Assembly (NCBI GenBank): GCA_002356515.1
Contig: AP017605.1
Location: forward strand, 3,162,001-3,226,000
Origin: Mesorhizobium loti
Lineage (GTDB): Bacteria > Pseudomonadota > Alphaproteobacteria > Rhizobiales > Rhizobiaceae
DNA length: 64,000 bases
Direction: 5' to 3'
Shown here: in pieces, positions 43,716 through 53,009 of the stretch
How the letters are laid out: each line of letters starts with the position of its first letter
Numbering within the stretch: position 1 is the stretch's first letter
Notes under the pieces: generated by a model
Databases searched by the model: none
What the model was told of the DNA's origin: nothing
Seen by the model: the letters and a program-made list of their open reading frames with translations, nothing else
Made by a program: the position numbers and the translations under genes

Positions 43716-43901
43716 TTAAGTGCTGCCCGCTTGGCTGAACACAACCGTGCCATCATCCTTGCGAACTTCAACCGCTACGACACCTTCCAGATTCCTCTTG
43801 GAAAAATTCGCTGACGCATGGTCCCGTGCGGCCTTCTCGGCGTCAAACATTTCTTTTTCGACGATGCCCTGTTTGCCGTACCAGATTAGTGTGTAGGACA
43901 A
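43716..43901 (-). CDS. Small hypothetical protein
   Basis: A 61-aa protein (SYTLIWYGKQGIVEKEMFD then AEKAARDHASANFSKRN and VVAVEVRKDDGTVVFSQ) with a strand-helix-strand pattern seen in short rhizobial proteins. It would start at TTG (43901), with AAGGAA upstream at long spacing. Nothing else in 43521-44195 is supported. Confidence 0.5.
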   Translation of the reverse strand: MSYTLIWYGKQGIVEKEMFDAEKAARDHASANFSKRNLEGVVAVEVRKDDGTVVFSQAGST

Positions 43902-44195
43902 TTTGATTGAGCGTTCCTTTTCTCCGCAGCATTCGCATGGTCTGGGCCTGTGTCGAACTGAGGCGCTATGACAGTACGCTTTGGGCGGGATATCACAAGT
44001 TCGGCGATCGGGTTGTATCAGCCGAAAAATTGAAACCGGCTGCGCATCCGGTTTTGATGTATCCTGCCTGGAACTTGCTGACGAATTGATAGACGGACGG
44101 CTTCCCGGATTACAATGGATCCTTGCCGGCTTGAGACCGACTTCGAGGTTCTCCTCGAACCGAGGAAACCGGCGCGGAAATGTTTGGACGGCTCT

Positions 44196-45095
44196 ATGCC
44201 CATTTTTTCAGTGAGACACTCAACCGTATATGATTATAGGCGACCAGTGCGATTTGGCGAACACCGGCTGATGTTCCGGCCGCGCGACAGCTTCGACCAA
44301 CGGCTTCTCGCCCATGCCCTGGTCATAGCGCCGGAGCCAAACGAGATCCGATGGATCCATGACGTTTTCGGAAACTGCGTTGCGGTGATCGATTTCGTCG
44401 GGTCTGCCAAACGGCTTCACTTCGAAACCTCAATCAGGCTTGATCACACGCCTCAGCATACACCGGATTTCCGCATCGACGAGGCAGCACTCAGCTATCC
44501 GTTTTCCTATGACCCTGACGAGGCCCTCGACCTATCTCAAACCATCGAACGCCACCACCCAGACCAAGACGACGAAATCGGAAAATGGGCGCGCCAGTTC
44601 TTGAACGCCGCCGGGCGGAACGAGACAGGCACATTGTTGATGACACTCTGCTATGCCATTCACGAAAGCTTTGCATATTCCCGTCGGACTGAACCTGGGA
44701 CGCAGCCACCTCTCGTCACGCTCCATCTGAGGCGGGGCACGTGCCGTGACTTTGCGCTTTTTATGATGGAAGCAGTTCGATCGCTTGGCTTCGCTGCGCG
44801 CTTTGTTACGGGGTATGTCTATGTCCCCACCCGTGATAGTGCGGATGTGCGGGGCGGGGGCTCGACGCATGCCTGGTGCCAGGTCTATCTGCCCGGAGCC
44901 GGTTGGGTCGAGTTCGATCCGACCAACGGCATTGTCGGCAACCGGGAACTTATCAGGGTGGCAGTCGCTCGGCATCCAAGACAGGCCATCCCGCTTTTTG
45001 GCAGCTACTCTGGGTCCGCATCGAGTTTTGTCGGGATGAACGTCGAGGTGAAAGTCACCAAGGAGATGGAGCAGGCCGAACTGACCGCTCTTTGA
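44196..45095 (+). CDS. Transglutaminase-like cysteine protease family protein
   Basis: A 299-aa protein with the bacterial transglutaminase N-terminal beta region (FSVRHSTVYDYRRPVRFGEHRLMFRPRD, about 3-30) and the papain-like core: nucleophile Cys183 in GTCRDFALF, His in GGSTHAWCQVYLP and Asp in VEFDPTNG, so the triad is intact. There is no signal peptide. The family probably acts as a protease or amidase. A second transglutaminase-family gene follows 67 bp downstream on the same strand. Confidence 0.87.
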   Translation: MPIFSVRHSTVYDYRRPVRFGEHRLMFRPRDSFDQRLLAHALVIAPEPNEIRWIHDVFGNCVAVIDFVGSAKRLHFETSIRLDHTPQHTPDFRIDEAALSYPFSYDPDEALDLSQTIERHHPDQDDEIGKWARQFLNAAGRNETGTLLMTLCYAIHESFAYSRRTEPGTQPPLVTLHLRRGTCRDFALFMMEAVRSLGFAARFVTGYVYVPTRDSADVRGGGSTHAWCQVYLPGAGWVEFDPTNGIVGNRELIRVAVARHPRQAIPLFGSYSGSASSFVGMNVEVKVTKEMEQAELTAL

Positions 45096-45162
45096 TTTAT
45101 TTGCGGAACCGTTTGTCCGATGCGGAGTTTGCCCGGCTCTTGAGCAAAGCATTGGAGCTAGG

Positions 45163-45972
45163 ATGCGGATTCGCGCAGGCTACAACCTCACTTACGAGTG
45201 TCCGCAGCCAACACCGATGCTGCTGGTGCTTGAAGTTCACCCGTCGCGTCGGGTCGACCTGTTGACGGAGCAGGTCATCGGTTTTGATCGGCCTATCGAG
45301 GCCAGGGGCTACGTCGACAGTTTTGGCAACGCATGCACGAGAATCGAAGCGCCTGCCGGTCTCACAACGATCTCAACCGTCTTTGAGATCTATGATAGCG
45401 GCAAACCTGATGTCGTTGCCAGCGATGCCGTTCAACACGATATCAAGGAGCTGCCGGACGAAGTGCTCAAGTTTCTTCTTGGCAGCCGGTACTGCGACAC
45501 CGATCGCCTGGGCGATTTCGCCTGGGCTACTTTTGGCAACACGAAACCTGGCTGGTCTCGGGTGCAGGCTATCTGCGATTTCGTACACAATCACATCGCG
45601 TTCAATTACCAAAACGCCGACGCGTTGCGCACCGCGCATGGCGGCTTCACCGATCGAACTGGCGTCTGCCGCGACTTCGCCCATCTGGCAATTACTTTGT
45701 GCCGCTGCATGAACATTCCCGCGCGGTATTGTACCGGTTATCTCGGGGACATCGGGATCCCGCCGGTGCCGGATCCAATGGATTTCAGCGCCTGGTTCGA
45801 AGTCTATCTCAGCGGTCATTGGTTTACATTTGACGCACGCCACAACCATCCCCGCATCGGGAGGATTCTGATGGCGACCGGCCGGGACGCTACTGACGTT
45901 GCCCTCTCAACGAGTTTTGGTACTTCGAGATTGGCAGGGTTCGAAGTTATTACCGATGAGATTAGGGCTTAA
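45163..45972 (+). CDS. Transglutaminase-like family protein, second type
   Basis: A 269-aa transglutaminase-fold protein. MRIRAGYNLTYECPQPTPMLLVLEVHPSR is the usual N-terminus of this subgroup. The nucleophile is Cys169 in TGVCRDFAHLAI and the Asp is in FTFDARHN. At the expected His position it reads DFSAWFEVYL rather than a His-Ala-Trp type motif, so the triad looks altered. This may be a feature of the subgroup rather than a mutation. It is paired with the upstream transglutaminase gene, probably as an operon. Confidence 0.85.
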   Translation: MRIRAGYNLTYECPQPTPMLLVLEVHPSRRVDLLTEQVIGFDRPIEARGYVDSFGNACTRIEAPAGLTTISTVFEIYDSGKPDVVASDAVQHDIKELPDEVLKFLLGSRYCDTDRLGDFAWATFGNTKPGWSRVQAICDFVHNHIAFNYQNADALRTAHGGFTDRTGVCRDFAHLAITLCRCMNIPARYCTGYLGDIGIPPVPDPMDFSAWFEVYLSGHWFTFDARHNHPRIGRILMATGRDATDVALSTSFGTSRLAGFEVITDEIRA

Positions 45973-46609
45973 ACGCTGATACCCGCGCAACATTCAATTC
46001 CCAACTGGTGGATTGGATCGTGTGCGAGGATCACGGCTCGGGCAGAGTGGCGCGGCCTTGCCCGTTTGCAGAAATTCGCCAGGTCGAAGTAGAATCGCAA
46101 TTCTAATGCTTGTCAGCTCTTCCTCTCCCGGTGGAAATCGAAACTCATTTTCCCATGCAATGCCGTTTCGTTAACCCAATGACCGATCTTTGCCGCCCCT
46201 GATCTTGCCCCACGGCTCCGGCGGCAACGAAACAGATATGTTGCCAGTCGCTTCTGCCGCTGCTCCGAGCGCCGCAGCGGTTTGGATAACTTTTAAGACA
46301 GCGTGGCGCCGGCGTATCCAATCATATTAACCGGTCCGACGTTCGCACTCTGGGCGATCGACGTCGCAGACTGCCGGTCAAAGATGCCATGTCGACAAGG
46401 GTGCAAGCCGCCGCAATGACAACGCGGCAGCCATCTAGGGCCTAACTTCACAGCGGTTCGGAACCACTTTCACATTATCCGTCGACAATCAGAAGCACAT
46501 TGTGAATTGATGAGCTAATACAATTGTTTCGCATCGGAGCGCACATTGCAGCGAAGGCTCGCAACGTGCGAGAAATGGCGAAAACGCCAGAAAAAACAAC
46601 CAACCGACC
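45973..46609. other. Intergenic region without a supported gene
   Basis: About 640 bp with only short frames lacking ribosome sites and protein character. It marks the transition from the chromosomal stress region to the conjugative-element remnant. A terminator-like hairpin ends it at 46610-46631. Confidence 0.4.
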
Positions 46610-46631
46610 GCCGCACAATGTGCGGCCTTTT
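46610..46631 (+). terminator. Terminator-like hairpin
   Basis: GCCGCACA-A-TGTGCGGC followed by CTTTT. It lies at the 3' edge of the leftward transglycosylase pseudogene and would stop rightward transcription entering it. Confidence 0.45.
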
Positions 46632-47499
46632 ATCTTGCCATCGTCCGGTCGTGTTGGCAGTCTCCCGCCTCCACGCACCCCATGACACGCCGCAGCCCGC
46701 TATCGTGCAATCGGGAACCGAGCCGTTCATGGCGCATTCCGTTCGCCCGGGCGCGGACAAACAGCCCGCCCGACTGCGGCTCCATGGCGGAAACATCGCG
46801 CACGAATGACGACGTCATCGCAGCATCCGACGTGCGCTTCGCCGGCACGGGATCGGCTACGGGTGCGCGCCCAGCTTGCGCGATGGACAGCGGCGCGCGC
46901 GTCAAGCCGAGCGGATCGACCGCCGCGACCATGATCGGACCGGCCGCATTGCCGCGATCTACAAACGACGCGACGACGGCGACATGGGCGCGCGTTTCCG
47001 CGGGCAGAGGGCGGCCCTTTAGCGAGTCCTCATAGCGGGCAGGACCAGCGTTATAGGCTGCGATCCAACCGGGCGAACCGCAGCGGTCGAATAGCTCGCG
47101 GATGTAGCCAGCGCCGGCGATGATGTTGTCGTGCGGATCATTGGGATCAGCGCCGAGACGATGACGCAGGCGCAAGGCCGCCCATGTCACCGGCATGATC
47201 TGCATTAGACCCATCGCGCCCTTCGGCGAAAGCGCGCGCGGATCGCCGGCGCTTTCGGCACGCATCACCGCGCTGATCTACGCGAACCGAACGCCGAAGC
47301 GCCGCGACGCCTCGGCGATGTGATCGGCATAGGGATCGCGCGGCGACGGCCGAGCGATCGGTCCGTCCAGCGCGATCGCAATCGCGGCCATAACGCTCGC
47401 GAGGGTAAGGCCGGAAAGGAGAAGGAGAGCCATGCGCCGGGCCGCGTAGCGCGCCCCGAACGCGGTCGATCGGCTCGTCGATACGCAGCGACTAGCCAT
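46630..47499 (-). pseudogene. Lytic transglycosylase (VirB1/TrbN-like) with a nonsense codon
   Basis: The 5' part (47499-47278) encodes a signal-anchor (MALLLLSGLTLASVMAAIAIA) and HIAEASRRFGVRFA, then TAG. The same frame continues with ISAVMRAESAGDPRALSPKGAMGLMQIMPVTW and GAGYIRELFDR...WIAAYNAGP, the catalytic SLT core with its ES and NAG signatures. Intact homologues have a Trp codon before I-x-AVMRAES, so TGG has probably become TAG. Such enzymes open the cell wall for conjugation machinery, and the adjacent decayed DUF736 gene supports a dead integrative conjugative element. Confidence 0.75.
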
Positions 47500-47553
47500 C
47501 GTTCAGTCCTTCTCGCCGCGATCGCGCGGGCGCGACCGGTGCAAGGACAGGCG

Positions 47554-47849
47554 TTACCGGCCCTCGTCGTCGCGGAACAGGTTGGCGCGGATCGGATGCG
47601 GGAATGTCGGATCGTCAATCAGCAGCGCGACATATTCGCCGGCTTTCTCGCCTGTGCGTTTCCAGGCCGCGCCGACCTCCGGGACTTTTTTGTTGCTCAT
47701 GCCGTCGAAGAGGTGAACGCGATAATCCGGGGCGTTCTCCGCGTCGGATGGTTCTGCCGCGAGGATGATGATGTCGTGATGCAATAAAGGGTCCCGAGGT
47801 GTCCGCCGAAGCCGGTCTCCTCGCGTGTGAATTCGCCAATCTGCGGCAT
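47554..47849 (-). pseudogene. Frameshifted DUF736 gene
   Basis: MPQIGEFTREETGFGGHLGTL is the DUF736 N-terminus, starting at 47849. The continuation, IIILAAEPSDAENAPDYRVHLFDG...VGAAWKRTGEKAGEYVALLIDDPTFPHPIRANLF, is in a different frame, so an indel near 47785 has broken the gene. DUF736 is a marker of rhizobial conjugative plasmids and elements and usually neighbours a transglycosylase gene, as here. Confidence 0.75.
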
Positions 47850-48110
47850 GACAGTCTCCATGGCGGTGAGGTTGAAAAAGTCATCGGCGAGCACCGCTCC
47901 CACCGATGGGGAAGCAGTCAGCGAGTCGGCTCGCGCCGTTCGAAGCGGCCGGTGCCGTCTTCGTCGGTCCACAGCGGGAAGGCGCGACTGATGATCTGGT
48001 CAGTCAAGAGCAGGCCGAAGTAGCGCCGTCGAGGCTGTCGCGGACCAACAGGATGCTTGGATTGATTGGTTCGATTCTACCGCTTCGGCGGCTGGCCCGC
48101 TACGGTCGCC
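47850..48110 (-). other. Possible 3' remnant of a further element gene
   Basis: On the minus strand one frame reads YFGLLLTDQIISRAFPLWT and DEDGTGRFERREP before a stop near 47914. This looks like the end of a protein but has no start or recognisable domain. It may be another decayed gene of the conjugative element. The remaining sequence up to 48179 shows nothing else. Confidence 0.3.
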
Positions 48111-48179
48111 GGCGCTAGGCTCACTCCAGTTAGAAGCGGTGCATCCAAGGTTTACCGTTCAGAGCGTTATTGAGGGCAT

Positions 48180-49457
48180 ATGAAGATCTTCTGGTCGTGG
48201 CAGTCCGACACCCCAGGCAAAACCGGACGGCATTTCATCCGTCAGGCACTTTCTGATGCAATCGAGGCGTTGAGGGCCGCCGAAGATATTGAGGAGCCAA
48301 GTGAGCGAGAAGCAAAGGACGCGCTTCATCTAGACCACGATCGACAGGGCGTATCGGGTAGCCCCGACCTCGCGCGCACCATTCTGGAGAAAATCGACCA
48401 GTCGGCTGTTTTCGTCGCCGATGTCTCGCCGGTCTCGATCGTCGCAGCTTCGGACGGTGCTGAGGGAGGCCGTCGGGAAAAAAGGAATATGAATCCCAAT
48501 GTCGCGATCGAGCTGGGCTATGCGCTGCGCGCCCTCAGCGACCGAAGCGTGGTGATGGTGCTCAACACGCACTACGGCGATCGCAGCTATCTGCCGTTCG
48601 ATCTGGCGCACAAAGCGGGGCCGATTCAGTTCAATCTCGCCCCCGATGCGGAAAAGAAGACGCGAGAATCCGTCGCGGCTGAACTGAAAGGTAGCCTCGT
48701 TGCCGCGCTTCGCCCGTTCCTTAAGCAGATAGCCTCGGCCGCGCAGTCTGGATTTCAAGCGACGCCGTCAACACAGTCAGCCACCGTCTACTTCCAGCCG
48801 AACGAAACCTTGGCGCGGTTCGGTGAGGAGCATGACCGGGTGGAATTCACCTATACCGACAGCCTAGGATTCTATCTCCGTCTCAAGCCGTGGACGGGCC
48901 TCGCTCAGCCCGTGCCCCGGAGCGTGCTGCTTGCCGAGCTCCGCCGGACTGGGATGTTCGCAATGTGGCGGAACCCGTCGGGTCTCTACTCTCCGAACCA
49001 ATACGGCGCGATTGTTGTCGAACCCGAATCGCCAGCAGGCGGCCCGCTGAAGGCGTCCACGCAGGTTTTTTCCAATGGCGAGATTTGGGGCCTCGCACGC
49101 TGGTTGCTTGTCGACAACAATTTCGTAAAGATCATCCCAGGCCAGGCCGTCGAACAGACCTTCCGACAGGCGCTCGATCGCTACGTTGCCTTTGCAAGGG
49201 ATAATTTACACATCGCGCCTCCCTATTCTTTGGAGGCCGGTGCGGTAGGTTTGAAAGATCGTCGCATATTTATCGATCAGAACTGGGATACCGCGCTGGG
49301 TCCGATCTACGACGACGCATTCCGCGTCGATCTCGTTCTCAACGATCTTTCCAGACCCACGCTGGACAAGGCCCTGCTGACGATCTTCGAGGAACTGTAT
49401 CGGGCGGCGGGATATTCCCGGCCACAGGGCCTGTTTGGATTTCCGGTCACCACCTAA
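48180..49457 (+). CDS. TIR-like nucleotide-fold protein, probable defence effector
   Basis: A 425-aa protein. Residues about 1-165 resemble the TIR-like/deoxyribosyltransferase-like fold of immune effectors: MKIFWSWQSDTPGKTGRHFIR, SPDLARTILEKIDQSAVFVADVSPVS, NMNPNVAIELGYALRALSDRSVVMVLN. The last block, with its E in IELGYAL, matches the catalytic-glutamate region of such folds. Residues about 200-425 form a second domain I do not recognise. In defence islands such proteins may cleave NAD+ or a related nucleotide. It is the first gene of the island, with Shedu nearby on the same strand. Confidence 0.68.
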   Translation: MKIFWSWQSDTPGKTGRHFIRQALSDAIEALRAAEDIEEPSEREAKDALHLDHDRQGVSGSPDLARTILEKIDQSAVFVADVSPVSIVAASDGAEGGRREKRNMNPNVAIELGYALRALSDRSVVMVLNTHYGDRSYLPFDLAHKAGPIQFNLAPDAEKKTRESVAAELKGSLVAALRPFLKQIASAAQSGFQATPSTQSATVYFQPNETLARFGEEHDRVEFTYTDSLGFYLRLKPWTGLAQPVPRSVLLAELRRTGMFAMWRNPSGLYSPNQYGAIVVEPESPAGGPLKASTQVFSNGEIWGLARWLLVDNNFVKIIPGQAVEQTFRQALDRYVAFARDNLHIAPPYSLEAGAVGLKDRRIFIDQNWDTALGPIYDDAFRVDLVLNDLSRPTLDKALLTIFEELYRAAGYSRPQGLFGFPVTT

Positions 49458-49493
49458 TGACGATCGCGGTGAGCGAGTAAGAATGGAGGAATT

Positions 49494-49847
49494 GTGCGCA
49501 CAACGCCGGATCGCATGCGTACGGCGTTCAAGCAGTTTCGCTTCAGACCGGACTACCGCATCGAAGACCTCTGGGGCGGTCCGGTTCAATATGTTGGTCT
49601 CACCCAGATCCGGATGAGAGGCGCTGGTATGCTCGAACGTTTCTTCTTCAGGCATTGTGCCTTCGAATGGAACGGGAATTCAGGCTCGCGATCTCGCTTC
49701 GAATGGCTGCGGAATTCGCTGTTCAAGGTTATCGGTTCGACCATAACCGACGAGGAGCGCGCAACCGTCGGAGAATGCGTGAAGGCTGCCGGGCTAACGG
49801 ATCGACTCAAGGTTTCTACGCTGCTCGGGCGTCCCCGATACGCCTAA
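49494..49847 (+). CDS. Unknown small protein between the TIR-like and Shedu genes
   Basis: A 117-aa basic protein (AFKQFRFRPDYRIEDLWGGPVQYVGLTQIRMRGAGMLERFFFRHCAFEWNGN...). GTG at 49494 follows GGAGG at close spacing, giving good support for translation. I recognise no domain. It starts 37 bp after the TIR-like gene and ends 86 bp before the Shedu gene, all on one strand, so it could be a partner of either. Confidence 0.55.
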   Translation: MRTTPDRMRTAFKQFRFRPDYRIEDLWGGPVQYVGLTQIRMRGAGMLERFFFRHCAFEWNGNSGSRSRFEWLRNSLFKVIGSTITDEERATVGECVKAAGLTDRLKVSTLLGRPRYA

Positions 49848-49932
49848 AGAATGCGAGCAATTGTCGGAAGCAGGCCGACAGTTGCCGATTGAGGATTAAT
49901 GCCGGGCTTGAAATGCATGAGGGATAGGAAAC

Positions 49933-51189
49933 TTGCTTGATTTCGTAGTTTCTGCGTCGGACGTTGTGTTGACCTATCGGGCCGACCAACTCAACAACGG
50001 ATGGGCCTGGCGGGAGCTACGCGGCCGCGGCACCGTCACTCTCAGCCGGGTGTTCAGTTTCGAGCGCCGGGACCTGATCGCGTCGCCCGGCAAATCCGAC
50101 GAAGAAAGCGACTTCGAGGACTTCCAGTACCAGTTTCGCTTCGCGAAGCGTCGCAACGGATATTTCCGTATCGAGGGCCGGGTTTTCGATATCGACAATC
50201 CCGTCCTCATCGCCGACGCCGGCCTGAATCTCGAACGCAAAGTTTTCGTCGCGGAGCGGAACATCTCCATTTTCGGCAAGATCGCCGAGCTGATCGCGCC
50301 CGATCAGCCCATTATCATTGGCGGCAGCCGAGCAAATGCCATTCCCATTCCTGATTTCCAGGCGCTCCTGAGCCAATTTCCGAACACCGGAGAACTAAAC
50401 CGCTACGCCGCGGCGCGGGTGGCAACCGTGATAGGCGACTACATCACCCCTCTGCGGGACGCACGAGCGCACTACGAAGCGTATTTGAATCGCCGCCGCT
50501 CAATGACGAGCGGAGCGCCGCTGGCGCAGCCAGAGCTGCTTCAGACAGAGATCGAGAAGTACGTCTTTATTCGCGACACAATCGCCGGGTGGTTACGCGA
50601 CGGCTCCGCGCGGTCCGAGCGCGATTGGCAGGAGATGATCATCAACTTCCTGCTGCTGATCTTCCCGAAGTACGTCGCGGTGCTCTCAAACGTGAAGGTG
50701 GTTGATGCCTATTCGACGCCTGGCACCACCAAGGATCGCTTCATCGATCTTGCGCTGGTCGACGCCGCGGGAAACATCGACGTTATCGAGATCAAGAAGC
50801 CGTTCGATGACTCTCTCGTAGGCCGCACGCCATATCGAAACAACTACATCCCTACCAAGGAGCTCTCGGGCAGTATCATGCAGGCCGAGAAATACCTGTT
50901 CCATCTGTCAAAGTGGGGGTTGGCCGGCGAGAAGGCGCTGACCCGGCGCTTCGCTGCTAAGCTGCCGCCTGGAATGGAAATTCGCATTACCAACCCCAAG
51001 TCGATGATCATTCTCGGGCGAGACAAACGGGCCGACGGGTCGTCGGCACTTGACGCGGATCAGCAACTCGATCTGGAGATCATCAAGCGCAAATATGCCA
51101 ACATGATTGACATCCTGACCTACGATGATCTGCAGCGGCGGTTGGACAACATCATCGTGTCGCTGCGCCGACGGGCTGCGGCGCGCTAG
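49933..51189 (+). CDS. sduA: Shedu-family nuclease (SduA, DUF4263)
   Basis: A 418-aa protein. The N-terminal half (1-200) is beta-rich and variable, as in other Shedu proteins. The C-terminal DUF4263 domain (about 205-400) is a PD-(D/E)XK-type nuclease with Glu234 in DWQEMI, Asp272 in RFIDLALVD and Glu286/Lys288 in VIEIKKP. Shedu is a single-gene anti-phage system. The start is TTG at 49933, with AGGAA just upstream and no nearby ATG. It lies inside the defence island. The symbol reflects family membership. Confidence 0.8.
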   Translation: MLDFVVSASDVVLTYRADQLNNGWAWRELRGRGTVTLSRVFSFERRDLIASPGKSDEESDFEDFQYQFRFAKRRNGYFRIEGRVFDIDNPVLIADAGLNLERKVFVAERNISIFGKIAELIAPDQPIIIGGSRANAIPIPDFQALLSQFPNTGELNRYAAARVATVIGDYITPLRDARAHYEAYLNRRRSMTSGAPLAQPELLQTEIEKYVFIRDTIAGWLRDGSARSERDWQEMIINFLLLIFPKYVAVLSNVKVVDAYSTPGTTKDRFIDLALVDAAGNIDVIEIKKPFDDSLVGRTPYRNNYIPTKELSGSIMQAEKYLFHLSKWGLAGEKALTRRFAAKLPPGMEIRITNPKSMIILGRDKRADGSSALDADQQLDLEIIKRKYANMIDILTYDDLQRRLDNIIVSLRRRAAAR

Positions 51190-51220
51190 CCAGGCGGGTC
51201 GGAACGGCGGTCTGATGAAC

Positions 51221-51859
51221 TCACCGCCAAAGCGCGGGAGCGCTGCCCACGCGAAGCTTTGCGAGGCGTTTCAGGCTTGAACACGCTTCGACATTCTCCA
51301 TTCCGATGACCTGGACGACCCAATCGAACTGATGTTCTCGAACCTGCATTCTGGCGCGCCGAAGTGCTTGAAACGTTGCGTCTGCCAATCGGGCAGTACC
51401 AAGTGATGCCTGGACGTTGTCGTGTGCGAGGATATCGATGGTGGTGACGATCTTGAGCGATCCAAAGCGATCTGCCGCAAGCCGCGTGGCCTTCTTCTCG
51501 TCGATTGCCGCCGAGCACCCCATCCCATGCGCGAAGGCAAGCGTCGCGGCCTCGCCGTCGCCGAGTGATTCCGATGAATTGCCCGACACGAGTTCGAAGA
51601 AGGTTTCGACAGCGCCGCCTTCAAGCTCGGCAACACGGACCACCTGATCGTCTATCAGGCGCGCCAACAGATCGAGTTCCTGCCGACCGTTCATAGCTCC
51701 ACGCTCGATCTCGCACACGACGTTGTCGGCGACCACTATCGGCATAGCCAATGCCCTTAGAATTGGGATCGGGTGGCCCGTCGCTAGTAGGTTGATTACA
51801 ACACTCGCATCAAGGACGAGCGAACTATCCTCATCAGTGAGGCAGCTTGAAAAGGTCAT
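51221..51859 (-). CDS. PIN-like domain protein, last gene of the QueC-like operon
   Basis: A 212-aa protein with PIN-nuclease features: SSLVLDASVVINLLATG (Asp17), VVADNVVCEIERG (Glu50), LGDGEAATLAFAH (Asp101/Glu103) and AAIDEKKATRLAA (Asp120), the four acidic positions of DUF3368/VapC-like proteins. It probably cuts RNA. The start at 51859 overlaps the end of the HTH-M78 gene by 26 bp, so it is translated with it. HTH-M78 peptidases paired with PIN-type toxins are predicted toxin-antitoxin partners. Confidence 0.75.
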   Translation of the reverse strand: MTFSSCLTDEDSSLVLDASVVINLLATGHPIPILRALAMPIVVADNVVCEIERGAMNGRQELDLLARLIDDQVVRVAELEGGAVETFFELVSGNSSESLGDGEAATLAFAHGMGCSAAIDEKKATRLAADRFGSLKIVTTIDILAHDNVQASLGTARLADATFQALRRARMQVREHQFDWVVQVIGMENVEACSSLKRLAKLRVGSAPALWR

Positions 51860-53009
51860 CCGCCTCATCCTCTTCCGCCGCCGCCTCATCGAGGAGTTCG
51901 CGAACCTGGGTCCGTCCGACCTTCAACATTTCGGACATTTGACCTTCACTGATCAGGTCCTTCTTCCACGCATCGATTGCGAGCAGGAAAAGCCGCGACG
52001 ATTGCGCGCTCTCGACGACGGAAGCTTCGTATGCTGCCGGGCCGAGGACTTGCCGGACTTGCTCGTCAGTAATGTTTCCGTTGTCCTTGAACCAATCCCA
52101 CGTGCCTTTCTTCGTCAGGCCGAGCTCTTCGAGACGCATGACCATGGCCTGGCGCGAAACACCAAAAAAGTTGGCGAGAAGGATGACATGACGTCGGGTG
52201 AGGTGGGTCGACCCGGTCGTTAGCTCCTTGAACTTCTCCATCACGGCACGCGCCGGAGTCAGGAAGGCCCGTCCAAATGCATTTGCGTAACGCTCTTCCC
52301 GCGAGTTCTCGTATTTCTCGTCCTGATAGACTTCTGGATGTCGGCGCGTGGCCGCGAAATGTCCGAGTTCGTGTCCCCCCGTCTGGGTCCGCCGGTCCTT
52401 TCTATGGCTGGAGTTGATGAGGACGCAGGCACCAACAGCCTCGTCGTATGCAAACAGTCCGGAGACTTTGGGATCGAGCCGTCGGCTATAGACCCTCATT
52501 CCAAGCTGAAGCTCCAGGATCGCGAATAGATTTTGTATTGGCCCTTCGCCGAGGCCGAGCCAATTCCGCAAATTCTGTGCGTCGTGCTCCGCCTGCGTAC
52601 GGACGTCGCCAGGAAGGATCATCTTTTCCGCTGGATAGTTGTAGGTCCGTTGGACCCCCAGAATGTTTTCAAGTTCAACCTCGGCCCTGACGAGGTCATT
52701 CAACATCCGGGCAGCCTGATCGATACCTGCGTCGCCCGTCTCCGGAAGCGAGCGGAAACGCGGGACAAGATCTACATGAACGGACTCACGCCGCAGCAAC
52801 GAATTAACCGAAACGCCATAACAACGGCTAAGCGCCTGCAACTCGTTGATCCGTGCACTTCGTTGGCCCTTCTCGATCGCAACAAGCGTCGTGCGTGCAA
52901 TGCCAGCAGCCTTTGCGCTGGCATCCTGAGTCACGTTCGCGGTCTCCCGCGCGACCTTTAATCTCGCTCCCAGCTCGGCCGCGCTCAGCTTGTCAATTAT
53001 CGTGGTCAT
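51834..53009 (-). CDS. XRE-HTH fused to M78 (ImmA/IrrE) metallopeptidase
   Basis: A 391-aa protein. An XRE helix-turn-helix occupies about residues 12-70 (LGARLKVARETANVTQDASAKAAGIARTTLVAIEKGQRS). The M78 peptidase follows with zinc motif HELGH at 213-217 and a downstream Glu in REERYANAFGRAFL as probable third ligand. The C-terminus (about 280-391) is helical. ImmA/IrrE-type peptidases cleave a repressor when triggered, and the attached HTH suggests self-contained regulation. ATGA overlap couples it to the QueC-like gene upstream. It may bind the inverted repeat at 54970-55002. Confidence 0.87.
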   Translation of the reverse strand: MTTIIDKLSAAELGARLKVARETANVTQDASAKAAGIARTTLVAIEKGQRSARINELQALSRCYGVSVNSLLRRESVHVDLVPRFRSLPETGDAGIDQAARMLNDLVRAEVELENILGVQRTYNYPAEKMILPGDVRTQAEHDAQNLRNWLGLGEGPIQNLFAILELQLGMRVYSRRLDPKVSGLFAYDEAVGACVLINSSHRKDRRTQTGGHELGHFAATRRHPEVYQDEKYENSREERYANAFGRAFLTPARAVMEKFKELTTGSTHLTRRHVILLANFFGVSRQAMVMRLEELGLTKKGTWDWFKDNGNITDEQVRQVLGPAAYEASVVESAQSSRLFLLAIDAWKKDLISEGQMSEMLKVGRTQVRELLDEAAAEEDEADDLFKLPH

